From Thalassomonas actiniarum (lineage in GTDB: Bacteria > Pseudomonadota > Gammaproteobacteria > Enterobacterales > Alteromonadaceae): 64,000 nucleotides of DNA. Location: the NCBI RefSeq assembly GCF_000948975.2, contig NZ_CP059735.1:6492943-6556942 (forward strand), written 5' to 3'. The position numbers and the translations under genes were made by a program. The notes beneath the pieces were generated by a model, which saw only the letters and a list, made by a program, of their open reading frames with translations, searched no databases and was not told where the DNA came from. Numbering within the stretch: the first letter of the stretch is position 1; each line of letters opens with the position of its first letter. Below, piece after piece: positions 44,761 through 58,370 of the stretch.

Positions 44761-45183
44761 TTAGCCTTTTTTCTTGGCAGACTGAATGACGCGTAATTGC
44801 GCCACAGCACGGGCTAATTCAGCAGCAACTTCGGCGTAGTCAACATCGGCGCCGCCGGCGCTGATGTTTTCTTCTGCACGTTGTTTCGCTTCAATAGCCG
44901 CCTGCTCATCCAAATCGTCGGCGCGTGTTGCCACATCGGCAAGCACGGTAACGTTGTTTGGCTGAACTTCTAACATGCCACCGGAAAGATAGATAACCTC
45001 TTCCGTGTCATCGCTTTTGACGATGCGTGCCATACCAGGTTTTAGTGAGGTCAGTAAAGGTGCGTGACCAGGCATAATACCTAACTCACCTTCACTACCT
45101 GTGATCTGCAGTGACTTGATGCTACCGGAAAACAAGTTTTCTTCGGCACTGACCACATTCAGATTTACAGTTAATAACGCCAT
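44761..45183 (-). CDS. atpC: ATP synthase epsilon subunit
   Basis: 140 residues. It is the small F1 subunit that, with gamma, links rotation to catalysis and can inhibit the enzyme. The N-terminal beta sandwich ([38 protein letters not shown]) and the C-terminal helical hairpin ([19 protein letters not shown]) fit the family. It is the last gene of the atp operon, 34 bp after atpD. Confidence 0.97.
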   Translation of the reverse strand: MALLTVNLNVVSAEENLFSGSIKSLQITGSEGELGIMPGHAPLLTSLKPGMARIVKSDDTEEVIYLSGGMLEVQPNNVTVLADVATRADDLDEQAAIEAKQRAEENISAGGADVDYAEVAAELARAVAQLRVIQSAKKKG

Positions 45184-45217
45184 TTTGACCTCCTAACAGT
45201 GACTTTCTAAAGCCAAA

Positions 45218-46651
<1,434 letters not shown>

Positions 46652-46695
46652 CTATATGGATTTAGCTTGCCAGGCCCAAGGCCCGGCATCTAATC

Positions 46696-47556
46696 CTATA
46701 CCGCTGCCGCACCGGCGACGATCTCACCCAGTTCCTGGGTAATGCCTGCCTGACGTGCTTTGTTGTATACCAGTTGTAAATCGTCGATCAAGTCGCCGGC
46801 GTTGTCGGTTGCGGCTTTCATCGCAATCATACGGGCGGCTTGTTCGCAGGCAAGGTTTTCAACCACGCCTTGGTATACCTGGGATTCAACGTAACGAACC
46901 AGCAACTGCTCAAGTAAAACCTTGGCATCGGGCTCGTACAGGTAATCCCAACGATGTTTTATTTCTTCATCGTCTGACTTCGGTAACGGTAAAAGTTGAT
47001 CGATTGACGGCTTTTGCGTCATGGTGTTAACAAACTTGTTGTAAACAACAAACAGCTTGTCGATTTCACCATTGTCGTAGGCGTTTAACATCACCTTAAC
47101 ACTGCCGATAAGGTCAGTGATAGATGGTTCATCACCTAAACCGGAAACTTGTGCTGACACCTTAGCGCCCATGTTGTTGAAAAACGAGGTGGCTTTAGAG
47201 CCAACCACGGCAAATTCAACTTCGGCTTCTTGTTGCTGCCACTTGGCAGCATCTGCTAAGACTTTCTTAAACAAGTTAATGTTTAAGCCGCCACACAAAC
47301 CACGGTCTGTTGACACGACGATATAGCCTACACGCTTGACTTCACGCTCTTCCAAATAAGGATGGCGATATTCTAAGTTACCAAGCGCGATATGACCGAT
47401 CACGTTTCGTATATTTTCTGCATATGGACGAGAGGCAGCCATGCCGTCTTGCGCTTTGCGCATCTTACTGGCTGCAACCATTTCCATAGCATTGGTGATC
47501 TTCTGAGTGTTTTTAACACTCGCGATCTTAGATTTTATCTCTTTACCACCGGCCAT
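46696..47556 (-). CDS. atpG: ATP synthase gamma subunit
   Basis: 286 residues. The central rotor shaft of F1. N-terminal helix [20 protein letters not shown] and C-terminal helix [21 protein letters not shown] form the coiled coil; [15 protein letters not shown] is the conserved Rossmann-like part. It lies between atpA and atpD in the standard order. Confidence 0.98.
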   Translation of the reverse strand: MAGGKEIKSKIASVKNTQKITNAMEMVAASKMRKAQDGMAASRPYAENIRNVIGHIALGNLEYRHPYLEEREVKRVGYIVVSTDRGLCGGLNINLFKKVLADAAKWQQQEAEVEFAVVGSKATSFFNNMGAKVSAQVSGLGDEPSITDLIGSVKVMLNAYDNGEIDKLFVVYNKFVNTMTQKPSIDQLLPLPKSDDEEIKHRWDYLYEPDAKVLLEQLLVRYVESQVYQGVVENLACEQAARMIAMKAATDNAGDLIDDLQLVYNKARQAGITQELGEIVAGAAAV

Positions 47557-47592
47557 GACTTTTCACTCCGAAACTTATCTTCAAAAAGATGC

Positions 47593-49134
47593 TTACCAGG
47601 TTTGCGTAGCCTTGAATGACTCAAGGGCTTTAGCAAGTCCAGCTTCGATATCTTTATCGTAGTTACCAGTTTCGTTGATCTTAGCCATCAGCTCAGCGTT
47701 TTCGTTGTTGACATAGGTATGCAACGCCGCTTCAAAATCATTGATTTTGTCAAGGGCAACGTCGTTTAAGAAACCTTTTTCAGCAGCGAATAAAGACACT
47801 GCGGTGTCAGCAACAGATAACGGGCTGTATTGCTTTTGCTTCATCAATTCAGTAACACGCTGACCATGCTCTAACTGGGCACGCGTCGCGTCATCAAGAT
47901 CGGAAGCGAACTGGGCAAACGCCGCTAATTCACGGTATTGAGCAAGTGCTAAACGGATACCACCACCAAGTTTCTTGATGATTTTCGTTTGTGCAGCACC
48001 ACCAACACGAGATACCGACAGACCCGCGTTAACAGCAGGACGGATACCCGAGTTGAATAAATCAGCTTCAAGGAAGATCTGACCATCGGTGATCGAAATT
48101 ACGTTAGTCGGTACGAACGCAGATACGTCACCGGCTTGAGTTTCGATGATAGGCAGGGCGGTTAAAGAACCTGTCTTACCTTTTACTTCACCTTTAGTGA
48201 AACGCTCTACGTATTCTTCGTTTACACGAGCAGCACGTTCTAGCAGACGGCTGTGAAGGTAGAAAACGTCACCCGGGTAAGCTTCACGGCCCGGCGGACG
48301 ACGAAGTAGCAATGAAATCTGACGGTAAGCAACAGCTTGCTTAGACAGATCATCATATACGATCAACGCATCTTCACCGCGGTCACGGAAGTATTCACCC
48401 ATAGAACAACCTGAGTAAGGCGCTAAGTATTGCAGGGCAGCGGCTTCAGAAGCAGAAGCAACCACAACAATAGTGTTGGCCAGAGCACCGTGCTCTTCAA
48501 GGCTGCGTACTACGTTGGCTACGGTAGAAGCTTTCTGACCGATGGCTACGTAAACACATTTAATGCCTGTGTCTTTTTGATTGATGATGGCATCTAACGC
48601 AATGGCAGATTTACCGATTTGACGGTCACCAATGATCAATTCACGCTGACCGCGACCGATTGGGATCATGGAGTCGATAGACTTGATACCCGTTTGTACC
48701 GGCTGGTCAACAGATTTACGGTCGATAACACCTGGGGCTACGACTTCAACTGGAGAGAAACCATCGTTTTCGATGGGTCCTTTTCCGTCTACTGGCTCAC
48801 CAAGAGTGTTAACTACGCGGCCTAATAAGCCACGACCTACAGGTACTTCCAAAATACGGCCAGTACCTTTAACTTTTACGCCTTCAGCCAGGTCAGCATA
48901 TGGACCCATAACTACCGCACCGACCGAATCACGGTCAAGGTTTAACGCGATAGCGTAGCGGCTACCAGGAAGTTCGATCATTTCACCTTGCATTACATCG
49001 GCAAGGCCATGGATGCGAATGATACCGTCAGTTACAGAAACGATAGTACCTTCGTTGCGAGCTTCGCTGACAACGTCGAACTGTTCAATACGTTTTTTGA
49101 TCAGTTCGGCGATTTCAGTGGAATTCAGTTGCAT
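47593..49134 (-). CDS. atpA: ATP synthase alpha subunit
   Basis: 513 residues. Non-catalytic nucleotide-binding F1 subunit. Its P-loop reads GDRQIGKS (the T of GDRQTGKT is I, and the last residue S), still within the G-x4-GK-(S/T) rule. SRVGGAAQT and [19 protein letters not shown] are family hallmarks. It starts 13 bp after the atpH stop. Confidence 0.99.
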   Translation of the reverse strand: MQLNSTEIAELIKKRIEQFDVVSEARNEGTIVSVTDGIIRIHGLADVMQGEMIELPGSRYAIALNLDRDSVGAVVMGPYADLAEGVKVKGTGRILEVPVGRGLLGRVVNTLGEPVDGKGPIENDGFSPVEVVAPGVIDRKSVDQPVQTGIKSIDSMIPIGRGQRELIIGDRQIGKSAIALDAIINQKDTGIKCVYVAIGQKASTVANVVRSLEEHGALANTIVVVASASEAAALQYLAPYSGCSMGEYFRDRGEDALIVYDDLSKQAVAYRQISLLLRRPPGREAYPGDVFYLHSRLLERAARVNEEYVERFTKGEVKGKTGSLTALPIIETQAGDVSAFVPTNVISITDGQIFLEADLFNSGIRPAVNAGLSVSRVGGAAQTKIIKKLGGGIRLALAQYRELAAFAQFASDLDDATRAQLEHGQRVTELMKQKQYSPLSVADTAVSLFAAEKGFLNDVALDKINDFEAALHTYVNNENAELMAKINETGNYDKDIEAGLAKALESFKATQTW

Positions 49135-49147
49135 GCTCTGTTCCCCG

Positions 49148-49681
49148 TTAAGATTGCATCATTGTTGCTAAGCGGCCCAGTTTACCTCGTACTGAACCAT
49201 CTATTACCATGTCGTCGGCTTTAATTACCAGACCGGACACGATAGTCGCATCAATGTTACAATTGAGCTTTACTTTTCGAGCCAAACGCTTTTCAAGCGC
49301 GGCGCTTAATGTAGTCATCTGTTCTGCCGATAATTCAACGGCAGACGTTACATCCACAGCGACGGTTTTCTCATATTCGGCTTTTAATTCGCCAAATTGA
49401 GCCGCGACCTGTGGTAGCACCAACAAACGTTTGTTTTCGGCCATCACTTTAATAAAGTTCTGTCCGTTGCTGTCGAGCTGGTCGTCACAAACTTTCAGGA
49501 ACAGGTCCTGGGTTTGTTCAACCGACGCGCTTCCCGAAAGGAAACCCGTCATATCTTCGTTTTTAGAAACTTCGGCGGCAAATACCAGCATGGTTAGCCA
49601 GTTCTCTACCGCATTAGCTTCAACAGCATATTCAAACGCAGCTTTAGCATAGGGACGAGCGACAGTTGTCAATTCAGACAT
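49148..49681 (-). CDS. atpH: ATP synthase delta subunit
   Basis: 177 residues. It is the stator subunit that joins F1 to the b subunits. The N-terminal helical domain starts [20 protein letters not shown]; the C-terminal part ([33 protein letters not shown]) is typical. The atpF gap is 13 bp. Confidence 0.97.
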   Translation of the reverse strand: MSELTTVARPYAKAAFEYAVEANAVENWLTMLVFAAEVSKNEDMTGFLSGSASVEQTQDLFLKVCDDQLDSNGQNFIKVMAENKRLLVLPQVAAQFGELKAEYEKTVAVDVTSAVELSAEQMTTLSAALEKRLARKVKLNCNIDATIVSGLVIKADDMVIDGSVRGKLGRLATMMQS

Positions 49682-49694
49682 AGCTCTATACCCT

Positions 49695-50165
49695 CTATAG
49701 TTCAGCTACAAGTTTATCTAAAATGTCGCTGTGAGCAGCGGCATCAATTGAACGCTCGAGAATTTTCTCGGCACCGGCTACGGCAAGAACAGCGACTTGT
49801 TGACGCAATTCTTCTTTAGCCTGGTTACGCTCAGTTTCAATCTCGGCATGACCGGCAGCGAGAATTTTCGCTTTTTCGGCCTGTGCTTTAACCGTCGCTT
49901 CTTCAACAATTTGAGTTTCGCGTTTCTTAGCAGCTTCGATAATACCAGCAGCTTGAGATTTTGCGTCTTTCAGTTGAGCCGTGGCTTTTTCCTGAGCAAG
50001 CTCAAGATCTTTAGCAGCACGGTCGGAAGCGGCAAGGCCATCAGCAATAGTTTTCTGACGATCTTCGATGGCAGTCATAATCGGCGGCCATACGAACTTC
50101 ATACAGAAAATTACGAATACGACAAATGCGATTAATTCACCGATAAGGGTCATATTAATGTTCAT
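49695..50165 (-). CDS. atpF: ATP synthase b subunit
   Basis: 156 residues. One N-terminal membrane segment ([20 protein letters not shown]) followed by a long charged helix that dimerises as the peripheral stalk ([20 protein letters not shown] and onwards). Standard length and place in the operon. Confidence 0.97.
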   Translation of the reverse strand: MNINMTLIGELIAFVVFVIFCMKFVWPPIMTAIEDRQKTIADGLAASDRAAKDLELAQEKATAQLKDAKSQAAGIIEAAKKRETQIVEEATVKAQAEKAKILAAGHAEIETERNQAKEELRQQVAVLAVAGAEKILERSIDAAAHSDILDKLVAEL

Positions 50166-50212
50166 TTGTGTACCTCCTATTGATTATTCGTGTATTAAAA
50201 AAGACTTATTAA

Positions 50213-50443
<231 letters not shown>

Positions 50444-50516
50444 TTATTTAAAGTTAAAGTTAAAAATTAAAAAAGTATTACGGGCTTGCTGACAAGATGT
50501 CAGCAAGCTCGATAAT

Positions 50517-51326
<810 letters not shown>

Positions 51327-51333
51327 TTAAAAG

Positions 51334-51738
51334 TTAAATTTTCAAAAAAACCGGTGCCAGTAACGGCATCACCATTACCAGGCAAAATGTTCCAAAAAAC
51401 GGTATTGGCAAAATGATCATAAATTTAAATGCCAGGGCGAATAACAACGCCGTCAATACCAGTTTTAACTTCACGCCGCTGTAAAATGATTCAACAACCA
51501 GTTTAGAGACGCTGGCTCCGGAGAACCTAAAGGCTTTCCAGGCGAATATAAAATTAGGGATTATCCCGATGGCACCGCCGGTTAAAGCGGATATCGCATA
51601 GGATAACCCCCAACAAAAATATGCTACTAACGCACAAGTTACGACCAGGAAAATGGAGATGCCTATTTGCTGATATGCCAGCCTACGTCCCGGTTTTACC
51701 AGATCATTTCTACCGGATGTGGTCACCGACAACTCCAT
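51334..51738 (-). CDS. atpI: ATP synthase I-like protein
   Basis: 134 residues with about four membrane segments. AtpI proteins, often first in the operon, help assemble the c ring or carry magnesium; the role is modest in E. coli. LAYQQIGISIFLVVTCALVA and LTGGAIGIIPNFIFAWKAFR fit the family. It is 31 bp before atpB. Confidence 0.85.
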   Translation of the reverse strand: MELSVTTSGRNDLVKPGRRLAYQQIGISIFLVVTCALVAYFCWGLSYAISALTGGAIGIIPNFIFAWKAFRFSGASVSKLVVESFYSGVKLKLVLTALLFALAFKFMIILPIPFFGTFCLVMVMPLLAPVFLKI

Positions 51739-51917
51739 ACGAAAATATTCGTAAATCTCATGCTAAATTAAAGTAAAAATCACAACTTTAAAAAGTCAGC
51801 GCAAGTATACTGATTTAAGCTTTGATTGCAACTTAATCGGGCACAGCGGCCCGGATATTTTCGAATAAATGTTGGTCTACTGGTAATATTTACAAATAAG
51901 TCACAACAGAAGGGAAA

Positions 51918-52814
51918 TTAAGAGAATTTTGCCACTATGCCGTCAAGTTCTTCAAGGTTGGTATAGGAGATGACCAGCTTGCCTTTGCCCTTGCGGTTAT
52001 GGCTGATGGAAACCTGGGAGCCCAGCTTCTCAGAAAGGTTAGTTTCCAACGCTAAGGTATCGGGATCTTTGACTTTTTCTTCTTTTGGCTTTTCAGGTTC
52101 CTGAACCTTTTTCACTAACGCCTCGGTTTCCCGTACCGTCAGTTCTTTGGCAACCACAGTGCGCGCGGTGGTGGTTTGCAGGTCGTTTTCCAACGCCAAC
52201 AGGGCGCGGGCATGGCCCATTTCGATATCGCCATGCTCAAGCAGGGTTTTGACTTCATCGTTGAGGTTATTCAAACGTAACAGGTTTGATACTGTGGTGC
52301 GGGATTTACCGACCGCGTCCGCCACTTCCTGGTGGGTCAGTTCAAATTCAGTCAATAGCCGCTCCAAGGCTATCGCCTCTTCCATGGCATTAAGATCTTC
52401 ACGTTGGATATTTTCAATCAGGGCAATAGCGACGGCGGCTTCGTCCGGTACTTCTTTGACCAGGCAAGGCATCATATCGATACCGGCCAGCAGGGCAGCA
52501 CGCCAGCGGCGTTCACCGGCGATGATTTCATATTGCGCTTCACCGCTGCCGGCTTCTTCGCTAAGGGCGCGCACCACGATCGGCTGAATAATGCCTTGTG
52601 AGCGGATAGAATTGGCCAGCTCTTCCAGGGCTTCCGGCGACATGTCTTTACGCGGCTGGTATTTGCCCGGCTGCAACTGCTCGATCGGCAGTTTTTGCAA
52701 TTCGCTTTTTTCCAGGACCGTTTCCACCACCGGCTGCTCTGCCGGTTTAGGGGCTTCGTTGGTCAGTAATGCGTCAAGGCCGCGGCCTAAGCCTCTACGT
52801 TTTGATGGGCTCAT
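51918..52814 (-). CDS. parB: Chromosome-partitioning protein ParB (Spo0J-like)
   Basis: 298 residues. N-terminal RGLGRGLDALL; ParB box with GERRWRAALLAG (CTP-binding segment); HTH helix TVSNLLRLNNL; C-terminal dimerisation region. It loads onto parS sites and works with ParA to segregate origins. A full parS palindrome was not found in this window by eye. It starts 14 bp after parA. Confidence 0.96.
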   Translation of the reverse strand: MSPSKRRGLGRGLDALLTNEAPKPAEQPVVETVLEKSELQKLPIEQLQPGKYQPRKDMSPEALEELANSIRSQGIIQPIVVRALSEEAGSGEAQYEIIAGERRWRAALLAGIDMMPCLVKEVPDEAAVAIALIENIQREDLNAMEEAIALERLLTEFELTHQEVADAVGKSRTTVSNLLRLNNLNDEVKTLLEHGDIEMGHARALLALENDLQTTTARTVVAKELTVRETEALVKKVQEPEKPKEEKVKDPDTLALETNLSEKLGSQVSISHNRKGKGKLVISYTNLEELDGIVAKFS

Positions 52815-52828
52815 ATTGTTCCTAGAAA

Positions 52829-53626
52829 TTAATTGGTTGCGTTAGCTACTTTTTTCGGGCTGGGCTCTTCACGGCGTAAAATCTCACCTGCCAGGGCTAA
52901 ATAAGCCTTGGCGCCGGTTGATGATTTATCATAATACATCGCCGGGGCGCCGAAACTCGGCGCTTCTGCCAAACGGACATTTCTGGGGATCACAGTGCGG
53001 TAGACTTTATCACCAAAATGACGTTTGAGCTGTTCGGAAACATCATTGGCCAGCCGGTTACGGGGATCATACATGGTACGCAATATGCCTTCAATATGCA
53101 GATCGGCATTGATCACTGCCGCCAGCTTGCTGATGGTGTCCATCAGGGCGGTTAACCCTTCGAGGGCATAATACTCACATTGCATCGGCACCAACACGGA
53201 ATCGGCGGCGGCCATGGCATTGACCGTCAACATATTCAGGGAAGGCGGGCAATCGATAATAATATAATCATATTCATCTTTGACCGGCGCCAGGGCATTG
53301 CGTAATCTCAGCTCCCGGGCGAACACTTCCATCAGTTTGATTTCGGCGGCGGTGACATCGGCATTGGCCGCCAATAAGTCATAAACCCCGGAAGTATCTT
53401 TTACCACTACCTCGGCAAAAGGTTTTTCTTCCACCAGGAGTTCGTAACAGCTGGCATGCACTTCGTATTTGTCGATGCCGCTGCCCATAGTGGCGTTGCC
53501 CTGAGGATCCAGGTCGATCAACAATACCTTACGTTTCGTCGCTGCCAGCGATGCAGCCAAGTTGACTGAAGTGGTGGTTTTACCCACACCACCTTTTTGG
53601 TTAGCTACTGCGATTATTTTTCCCAC
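52829..53626 (-). CDS. parA: Chromosome-partitioning ATPase ParA (Soj-like)
   Basis: 265 residues. Deviant Walker A KGGVGKTTTSVNLA near the N-terminus, Walker B-like VLLIDLDPQGN, and DYIIIDCPPSLNMLT. The ATPase forms a gradient on the nucleoid that moves ParB-parS complexes. Short (no DNA-binding N-terminal extension), as expected of chromosomal forms. Confidence 0.97.
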   Translation of the reverse strand: MGKIIAVANQKGGVGKTTTSVNLAASLAATKRKVLLIDLDPQGNATMGSGIDKYEVHASCYELLVEEKPFAEVVVKDTSGVYDLLAANADVTAAEIKLMEVFARELRLRNALAPVKDEYDYIIIDCPPSLNMLTVNAMAAADSVLVPMQCEYYALEGLTALMDTISKLAAVINADLHIEGILRTMYDPRNRLANDVSEQLKRHFGDKVYRTVIPRNVRLAEAPSFGAPAMYYDKSSTGAKAYLALAGEILRREEPSPKKVANATN

Positions 53627-53681
53627 AAGATCCTCTAGCGCTTTAGTTATTTATTGGTTTTATGAATAAAAGAATAAAGCT

Positions 53682-54311
53682 TTATGATATTTTCTTTAAT
53701 TCTATTAAATGACGCTCACCCACTAAATGCGGCACCTCGATTTCCGAGCCGGTCACCAGTTTGATATTGTCAGGCAAAGCAGCAATTTCTTCTAGCGGAT
53801 ATTGCCCTTTTAAGGCAAAAAATCGTCCGGTATCAACCGCAATTAAATGCTGACACCAGCTAACCATATCATTTAATGAGGAAAATGCGCGACTTAAAAC
53901 GCCATCAAAAGGAATTTCCGGGTGATATTCTTCAACCCGGCTCAATACCGGCTTGACGTTGGTTAATTTTAACTGAAAAACCACCTGGCGCAAAAAGGTA
54001 ATTCTTTTGCCTAAGCTGTCTAACAGCACAAAACTGTATTCGGGGTAGAGGATCGCCAGCGGGATCCCGGGTAAACCCGGTCCGGTGCCGACATCGATAA
54101 AAGATTTACCGTGCAGCTGCGGCCCCACCATCAGGCTGTCGAGAATATGCTTCACCAGCATTTCTTCGGGATCCCGTACTGAGGTCAGGTTATAGGCTTT
54201 GTTCCATTTAACCAACAAGTCGACATATTGGATCAATAGGTCGACTTGCTGCTCAGATATTTCCAGAGGTGTTTCACTTATCAGTGAGACCAGTTTTGCT
54301 TTTAATGTCAT
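53682..54311 (-). CDS. rsmG: 16S rRNA (guanine-527-N7)-methyltransferase
   Basis: 209 residues. SAM-binding motif [16 protein letters not shown]; preceding segment [22 protein letters not shown] is typical of RsmG (GidB). It methylates G527 of 16S rRNA, where loss causes mild streptomycin resistance. It lies 15 bp after mnmG and before parA, the usual order. Confidence 0.97.
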   Translation of the reverse strand: MTLKAKLVSLISETPLEISEQQVDLLIQYVDLLVKWNKAYNLTSVRDPEEMLVKHILDSLMVGPQLHGKSFIDVGTGPGLPGIPLAILYPEYSFVLLDSLGKRITFLRQVVFQLKLTNVKPVLSRVEEYHPEIPFDGVLSRAFSSLNDMVSWCQHLIAVDTGRFFALKGQYPLEEIAALPDNIKLVTGSEIEVPHLVGERHLIELKKIS

Positions 54312-54325
54312 TAGTGTTATCAGAG

Positions 54326-56215
54326 TTAGGCGCTTTTACGTAATAAGCCGTGTTTTTTCAGATAAACCAATAATAACGAAATTGCCGCCGGAGTAATACC
54401 AGAAATACGCGAAGCCTTACCAATAGTTTCCGGACGGGCGTCGGATAACTTGGCAACCACCTCATTGGAGAGGCCGGAAATCTGGCTGTAATCGAAGTCG
54501 GCAGGGATCGCCGTGTCTTCGTGGCGTTTCTTTTTCGCGATTTCATCAATTTGACGTTCGATATAACCGGCATACTTGGTTTGAATTTCCAGTTGCTCGG
54601 CAGCCTGATCATCTTTAATGGCCGGACCAAAGGCTTCAATCTTCATGAGATCGTCGTAACGTACTTCAGGACGGCGTAACAGATCTTCCAGGTTGGTATC
54701 CCGGCTGACCGGATTTTTCAACAAAGGATTGAGATCTTCAACAGCGCTATGATCCTTTTGCACCCAGATAGATTTTAACCGTTGACGCTCTAATTCAATC
54801 TGTTCCATTTTTTCATTAAAACGCTGCCAGCGGGCATCACAGACCAGGCCGACCTTGCGGCCTTGCTCCGTTAAACGGATATCGGCATTGTCTTCACGTA
54901 ACAATAAGCGGTATTCCGCGCGAGACGTAAACATACGGTAAGGTTCTTTGGTTCCCAGGGTAGAAAGATCGTCGATCAATACTCCCATATAAGCCTGATC
55001 ACGCCCAAGAATGAAAGGATCCAGTTCTTTCACACGGCAGGCAGCATTAGTTGCCGCCAGCAAGCCCTGGGCACCGGCTTCTTCATAACCTGTGGTACCG
55101 TTGATTTGACCGGCAAAATACAGGTTATGGATAAATTTGCTTTCCAGGGTCTGTTTCAGATCCCGTGGATCAAAGTAATCGTATTCGATCGCGTAACCCG
55201 GACGGGTAATATGGGCATTCTCAAAACCTTTGATCGAGCGTACCAGGTTCATTTGTACGTCAAACGGCAAGCTGGTTGAAATACCGTTCGGGTAGATTTC
55301 GTGTGTGGTTAATCCTTCCGGCTCAACAAAGATCTGATGTGAGTCTTTATCGGCAAAGCGGGTGATCTTATCTTCAATAGAAGGACAATATCTTGGCCCA
55401 ACCCCTTCAATCACCCCGGTATACATGGGCGAACGATCCATGCCCTGGCGAATAAAGTCATGGGTTTTTTCATTGGTATGGGTGATATAACAAGAGATCT
55501 GCTCTGGATGATCCTCATGCGATCCCATAAATGAAAATACCGGTCTGGGGGTATCACCCGGCTGCTCTTCCATGACAGAAAAGTCCAGGGTGCGGGCATC
55601 CAGTCTTGGCGGGGTACCGGTTTTCAGGCGATCCATTCTAAACGGCATATCACGCAGGCTGGAGGCTAAATTAACGCTGGCAGGATCACCGGCGCGACCG
55701 CCCTGGTAATTATTTAAACCAATGTGAATTTGTCCGGCCAGGAAGGTGCCCACGGTTAACACCACGGTTTTGCCTTTAAATTTCAGGCCCATTTGTGTGG
55801 AAACACCGATCACTTGATCGTTTTCCAGGATCAGATCGTCACAGGGCTGTTGGAAAATAGTCAGATTTTCCTGATTTTCCAGGGTTTGTCTGACAAAAGC
55901 GCGATAGAGGGCGCGATCTGCCTGAGCCCTTGTGGCACGTACTGCCGGGCCTTTACTGGCATTTAAAGTTCTGAACTGTATCGCAGAGTGATCGATCGCT
56001 GTTGCCATCAGGCCGCCTAACGCATCGATCTCTTTCACCAAATGACCCTTGCCGATCCCGCCGATCGCAGGGTTACAGGACATTTGTCCCAAGGTGTCAA
56101 TATTGTGAGTTAATAACAAGGTTTTACAACCCATACGCGCTGCAGCCAGTGATGCTTCTGTACCCGCATGACCGCCACCAACAACGATTACGTCATAAGA
56201 CTCTTGATACCACAT
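54326..56215 (-). CDS. mnmG: tRNA uridine 5-carboxymethylaminomethyl modification enzyme
   Basis: 629 residues. FAD-binding motif [19 protein letters not shown] at the N-terminus; the family signatures [15 protein letters not shown] and [17 protein letters not shown] are intact. With MnmE (58.5 kb) it modifies wobble uridine 34. Transcription runs away from oriC; that direction can affect origin opening, as with gidA in E. coli. Confidence 0.98.
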   Translation of the reverse strand: MWYQESYDVIVVGGGHAGTEASLAAARMGCKTLLLTHNIDTLGQMSCNPAIGGIGKGHLVKEIDALGGLMATAIDHSAIQFRTLNASKGPAVRATRAQADRALYRAFVRQTLENQENLTIFQQPCDDLILENDQVIGVSTQMGLKFKGKTVVLTVGTFLAGQIHIGLNNYQGGRAGDPASVNLASSLRDMPFRMDRLKTGTPPRLDARTLDFSVMEEQPGDTPRPVFSFMGSHEDHPEQISCYITHTNEKTHDFIRQGMDRSPMYTGVIEGVGPRYCPSIEDKITRFADKDSHQIFVEPEGLTTHEIYPNGISTSLPFDVQMNLVRSIKGFENAHITRPGYAIEYDYFDPRDLKQTLESKFIHNLYFAGQINGTTGYEEAGAQGLLAATNAACRVKELDPFILGRDQAYMGVLIDDLSTLGTKEPYRMFTSRAEYRLLLREDNADIRLTEQGRKVGLVCDARWQRFNEKMEQIELERQRLKSIWVQKDHSAVEDLNPLLKNPVSRDTNLEDLLRRPEVRYDDLMKIEAFGPAIKDDQAAEQLEIQTKYAGYIERQIDEIAKKKRHEDTAIPADFDYSQISGLSNEVVAKLSDARPETIGKASRISGITPAAISLLLVYLKKHGLLRKSA

Positions 56216-56280
56216 AAATTTACAACCTTAGGTCAGTGAAAAAATTAAGGCGCGTATTTTACCGTTTTTTCACCAGAAGT

Positions 56281-56615
56281 GAAACGATCAAACGAGGAAA
56301 AAGATCTCATCTCGATCGTTTATTAATAAAGAAGATCTATATAAAGATCTTATTATTATTTAATATTAGGATCCTCCTTTTCTGTGTATAAGTGATATTT
56401 TCTCAATAAGATCATATTGGTAACGGAGATCGGATCCTGTGATCAACTTTGGATCAAAGCCCGTATAAACTATGATCAAAAGGCTTGTTTATCCACAGGG
56501 GATCAAATTTTTTTTTATGCTCACTGAATAATAATAGAAAATTAATATCTTTTCCTCAAAGTTATTCACAATACCTTGTTTTCATCTTTGGTTTTGTGAA
56601 TAACTTTTGGATAAG
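56281..56615. other. Chromosomal replication origin oriC
   Basis: Between mnmG and mioC, as in E. coli. AT-rich 13-mers begin with GATC at 56314 (GATCGTTTATTAA), 56334 (GATCTATATAAAG) and 56346 (GATCTTATTATTA). DnaA boxes: TGTGTATAA (56383-56391, R1-like place), TTATCCACA (56489-56497), TTATTCACA (56562-56570), TGTGAATAA (56595-56603) and TTTGGATAA (56606-56614). Thirteen GATC sites lie in 56286-56504, expected for Dam/SeqA control. The phrase ATTAGGATCC before R1 and CCGTATAAACTATGATCA before the second box match the E. coli origin layout. Confidence 0.9.
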
Positions 56616-56619
56616 CCTT

Positions 56620-57063
56620 TTATAAAAGATCTGAATTTTCCTCGATCCACTGCTGAGCAAGATCTTCCGGATCTATATCCTGGCTCATATCTAAGGTTTT
56701 AACGGTTTTCATACAAGTGCAACCCTTTGATATAAGTAGTTTTTCAATGTTCTTTGCCGCCTGGCAGAAAGTATCATAACTGCTGTCGCCGACGCCGATC
56801 GTTAGAAACTTGATCGTGGATAGATCTTCGCTAGTGGATCTTAGATCTGAGGCGAATTGATCTATGTTATCCGGATAGTCGCCGGCGCCATGAGTTGACG
56901 TGCAAATGAGCCAGATTTGATTTTCTTTTGTTATTTGGGAAAAATCCGGCTGTAAATGCAGCTGAGTTTGATGGCCGAGCGCCTGTAAACTTTGCTCGCA
57001 TGCTTCGGCGACATATTCGGTTCCCCCCAACATGCTACCCACGATAATTTGAAATGAAGACAT
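56620..57063 (-). CDS. mioC: Flavodoxin-like protein MioC
   Basis: 147 residues. FMN-binding loop SMLGGTEYVAEA near the N-terminus, then STHGAGDYPDNIDQF and GVGDSSYDTFCQAAK as in flavodoxins. MioC is needed for biotin synthase activity in vitro, and its promoter influences oriC in E. coli; transcription here runs into the origin, as there. The C-terminus lies next to the last DnaA box. Confidence 0.94.
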   Translation of the reverse strand: MSSFQIIVGSMLGGTEYVAEACEQSLQALGHQTQLHLQPDFSQITKENQIWLICTSTHGAGDYPDNIDQFASDLRSTSEDLSTIKFLTIGVGDSSYDTFCQAAKNIEKLLISKGCTCMKTVKTLDMSQDIDPEDLAQQWIEENSDLL

Positions 57064-57216
57064 ATAACCTCGAATAATTGGCTGTTTAAATCTAAAAACT
57101 TGAGGCTAATCTTACTAGGTTTTGCTTGTTGAACTGAGCTTATTTACAGGAATTTTTGCTCGTTTTTATTTAGATCAAAGTTCGAAGAGAGTGAAATATG
57201 CAGGTTTACAGAGCAT

Positions 57217-57819
57217 TTATTTTTTGCGTATGCTGTAGGGTTCATAGGGCAAGAGTGAACTTATTAATTCAACGGGAATTTTAGTAGTAACCTGCCACTG
57301 GGGAAATCCTTTGCCTGGCGGCCAAAAATCTCTTTCTTTAAATTCCTGCTCTGTTATTTTTTGCCATTCAAATACGCTGCCACCAGGAAAGCTAGTACTT
57401 AACCTGCTTTCGAACTCTTCTAATTTTGGCAAACGCATCAACCGATAAATTTTGGCGCCCGTGATCAACATTTTTGGTTTAAGCCCCAGATCCCGTTCAA
57501 TTTGCAGTGGCGTTAAACCGTCAATAAACTTTTCCTGGGTGACATAACCAAGATTGTTTGTTATTGCACTTAATGGGGCTACAACTTTGATAAGCCTGTT
57601 TTTACCCGTCAACTTCCAGGTTTTCATTGAGTTATATTTTACATTTTCATAAAAACTTACTGTTAAAGCCATTTGTGGTTTTCCTGTCACCGATATAAAT
57701 CCACGAGCTATCTTTCTGCTAGTTGAATATAGACATATGGTGGTTGAATGCCACTTTATTACTTGGTTAATCACATCAGGGATGTGATTTTTACTGTAGC
57801 GCTTCAGAGAAATATTCAC
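57217..57819 (-). CDS. Hypothetical protein, unrecognised family
   Basis: 200 residues, no signal peptide, no membrane segment. Basic (pI likely high) N-terminus (MNISLKRYSKNHIPDVINQV), central region with QEKFIDGLTPLQIERDLGLK (a DNA-binding-like helix pair), and aromatic C-terminus (KGFPQWQVTTKIP). It sits between mioC and mnmE, where core genes usually adjoin more closely, together with a small HTH-like gene. Its AT-rich upstream region and lack of known relatives suggest acquisition. Function is not known. Confidence 0.5.
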   Translation of the reverse strand: MNISLKRYSKNHIPDVINQVIKWHSTTICLYSTSRKIARGFISVTGKPQMALTVSFYENVKYNSMKTWKLTGKNRLIKVVAPLSAITNNLGYVTQEKFIDGLTPLQIERDLGLKPKMLITGAKIYRLMRLPKLEEFESRLSTSFPGGSVFEWQKITEQEFKERDFWPPGKGFPQWQVTTKIPVELISSLLPYEPYSIRKK

Positions 57820-58009
57820 TAATGCGGGGACCAGGCTAACATGCCGTGCTTATTTGTGATGTTTTGCTGTTAAAGGCAGGTAAATATAACAGTAAAAATA
57901 TTTGCCACACCTTAATTAAGGTGTTGGTGTGGCCGGATGCCTGCCGGCTTCTTTATTGAAAATACCTTGATAGTGTTCAGAGAAAAGTAACTAATAGCAG
58001 GCGAGTGAT

Positions 58010-58222
58010 TTATTCCTGTTGGGCCTTCCAGCGGCTAAGGCGTCGGCTTAAGGTTGATTGAGTTATAGAAATATCTTTATAGACTTCTAACCAGATCACC
58101 ACCTCTTGCTGACTTGCACCATGTTGGCTGACTAACTCTAGAATATCGTTTTTAAAATCATCCAGCGGATGTTTTTTTAGTTCAGCGCGTACCGCCGCCA
58201 GCTCTTGCTTCAAGTCAGTCAT
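58010..58222 (-). CDS. Small HTH-like protein
   Basis: 70 residues. A helical N-terminus (DLKQELAAVRAELKKH) is followed by a candidate helix-turn-helix (ASQQEVVIWLEVYKDISITQ, then STLSRRLSRWKAQQE, where the second helix looks like a recognition helix). No ligand domain. It lies 190 bp upstream of the hypothetical gene at 57217, in the same direction. Four ATGCAT-like elements stand just upstream, so autoregulation is possible. No family is recognised. Confidence 0.55.
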   Translation of the reverse strand: MTDLKQELAAVRAELKKHPLDDFKNDILELVSQHGASQQEVVIWLEVYKDISITQSTLSRRLSRWKAQQE

Positions 58223-58294
58223 TTAGTATAAATCTCTATTCTTTAATCTTGATTATATGAGTAAAAAACAGATTTTATCTTAATGCAAGTTTCA

Positions 58295-58370
58295 ATGCAT
58301 AAGTTATTCTGAAGTTAATTCATTTTTTATGATAAATGTTATGATTTTAATTATGCATATCTTTATGCAT
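58295..58370. promoter_or_regulatory. ATGCAT palindromes upstream of the small HTH gene
   Basis: ATGCAT occurs at 58295, 58353 and 58365, with a partial AATGCA at 58282, all within an AT-rich 110 bp before the start at 58222. The clustering of one 6-bp palindrome suggests operator sites, perhaps for the HTH protein itself. In AT-rich DNA some would occur by chance. Confidence 0.35.

Noticed and set aside
51918..56620. parS site for ParB
   Set aside because: Only a half-site-like GTGTTTCAC (near 54270) was seen; the 16-bp palindrome is not complete.
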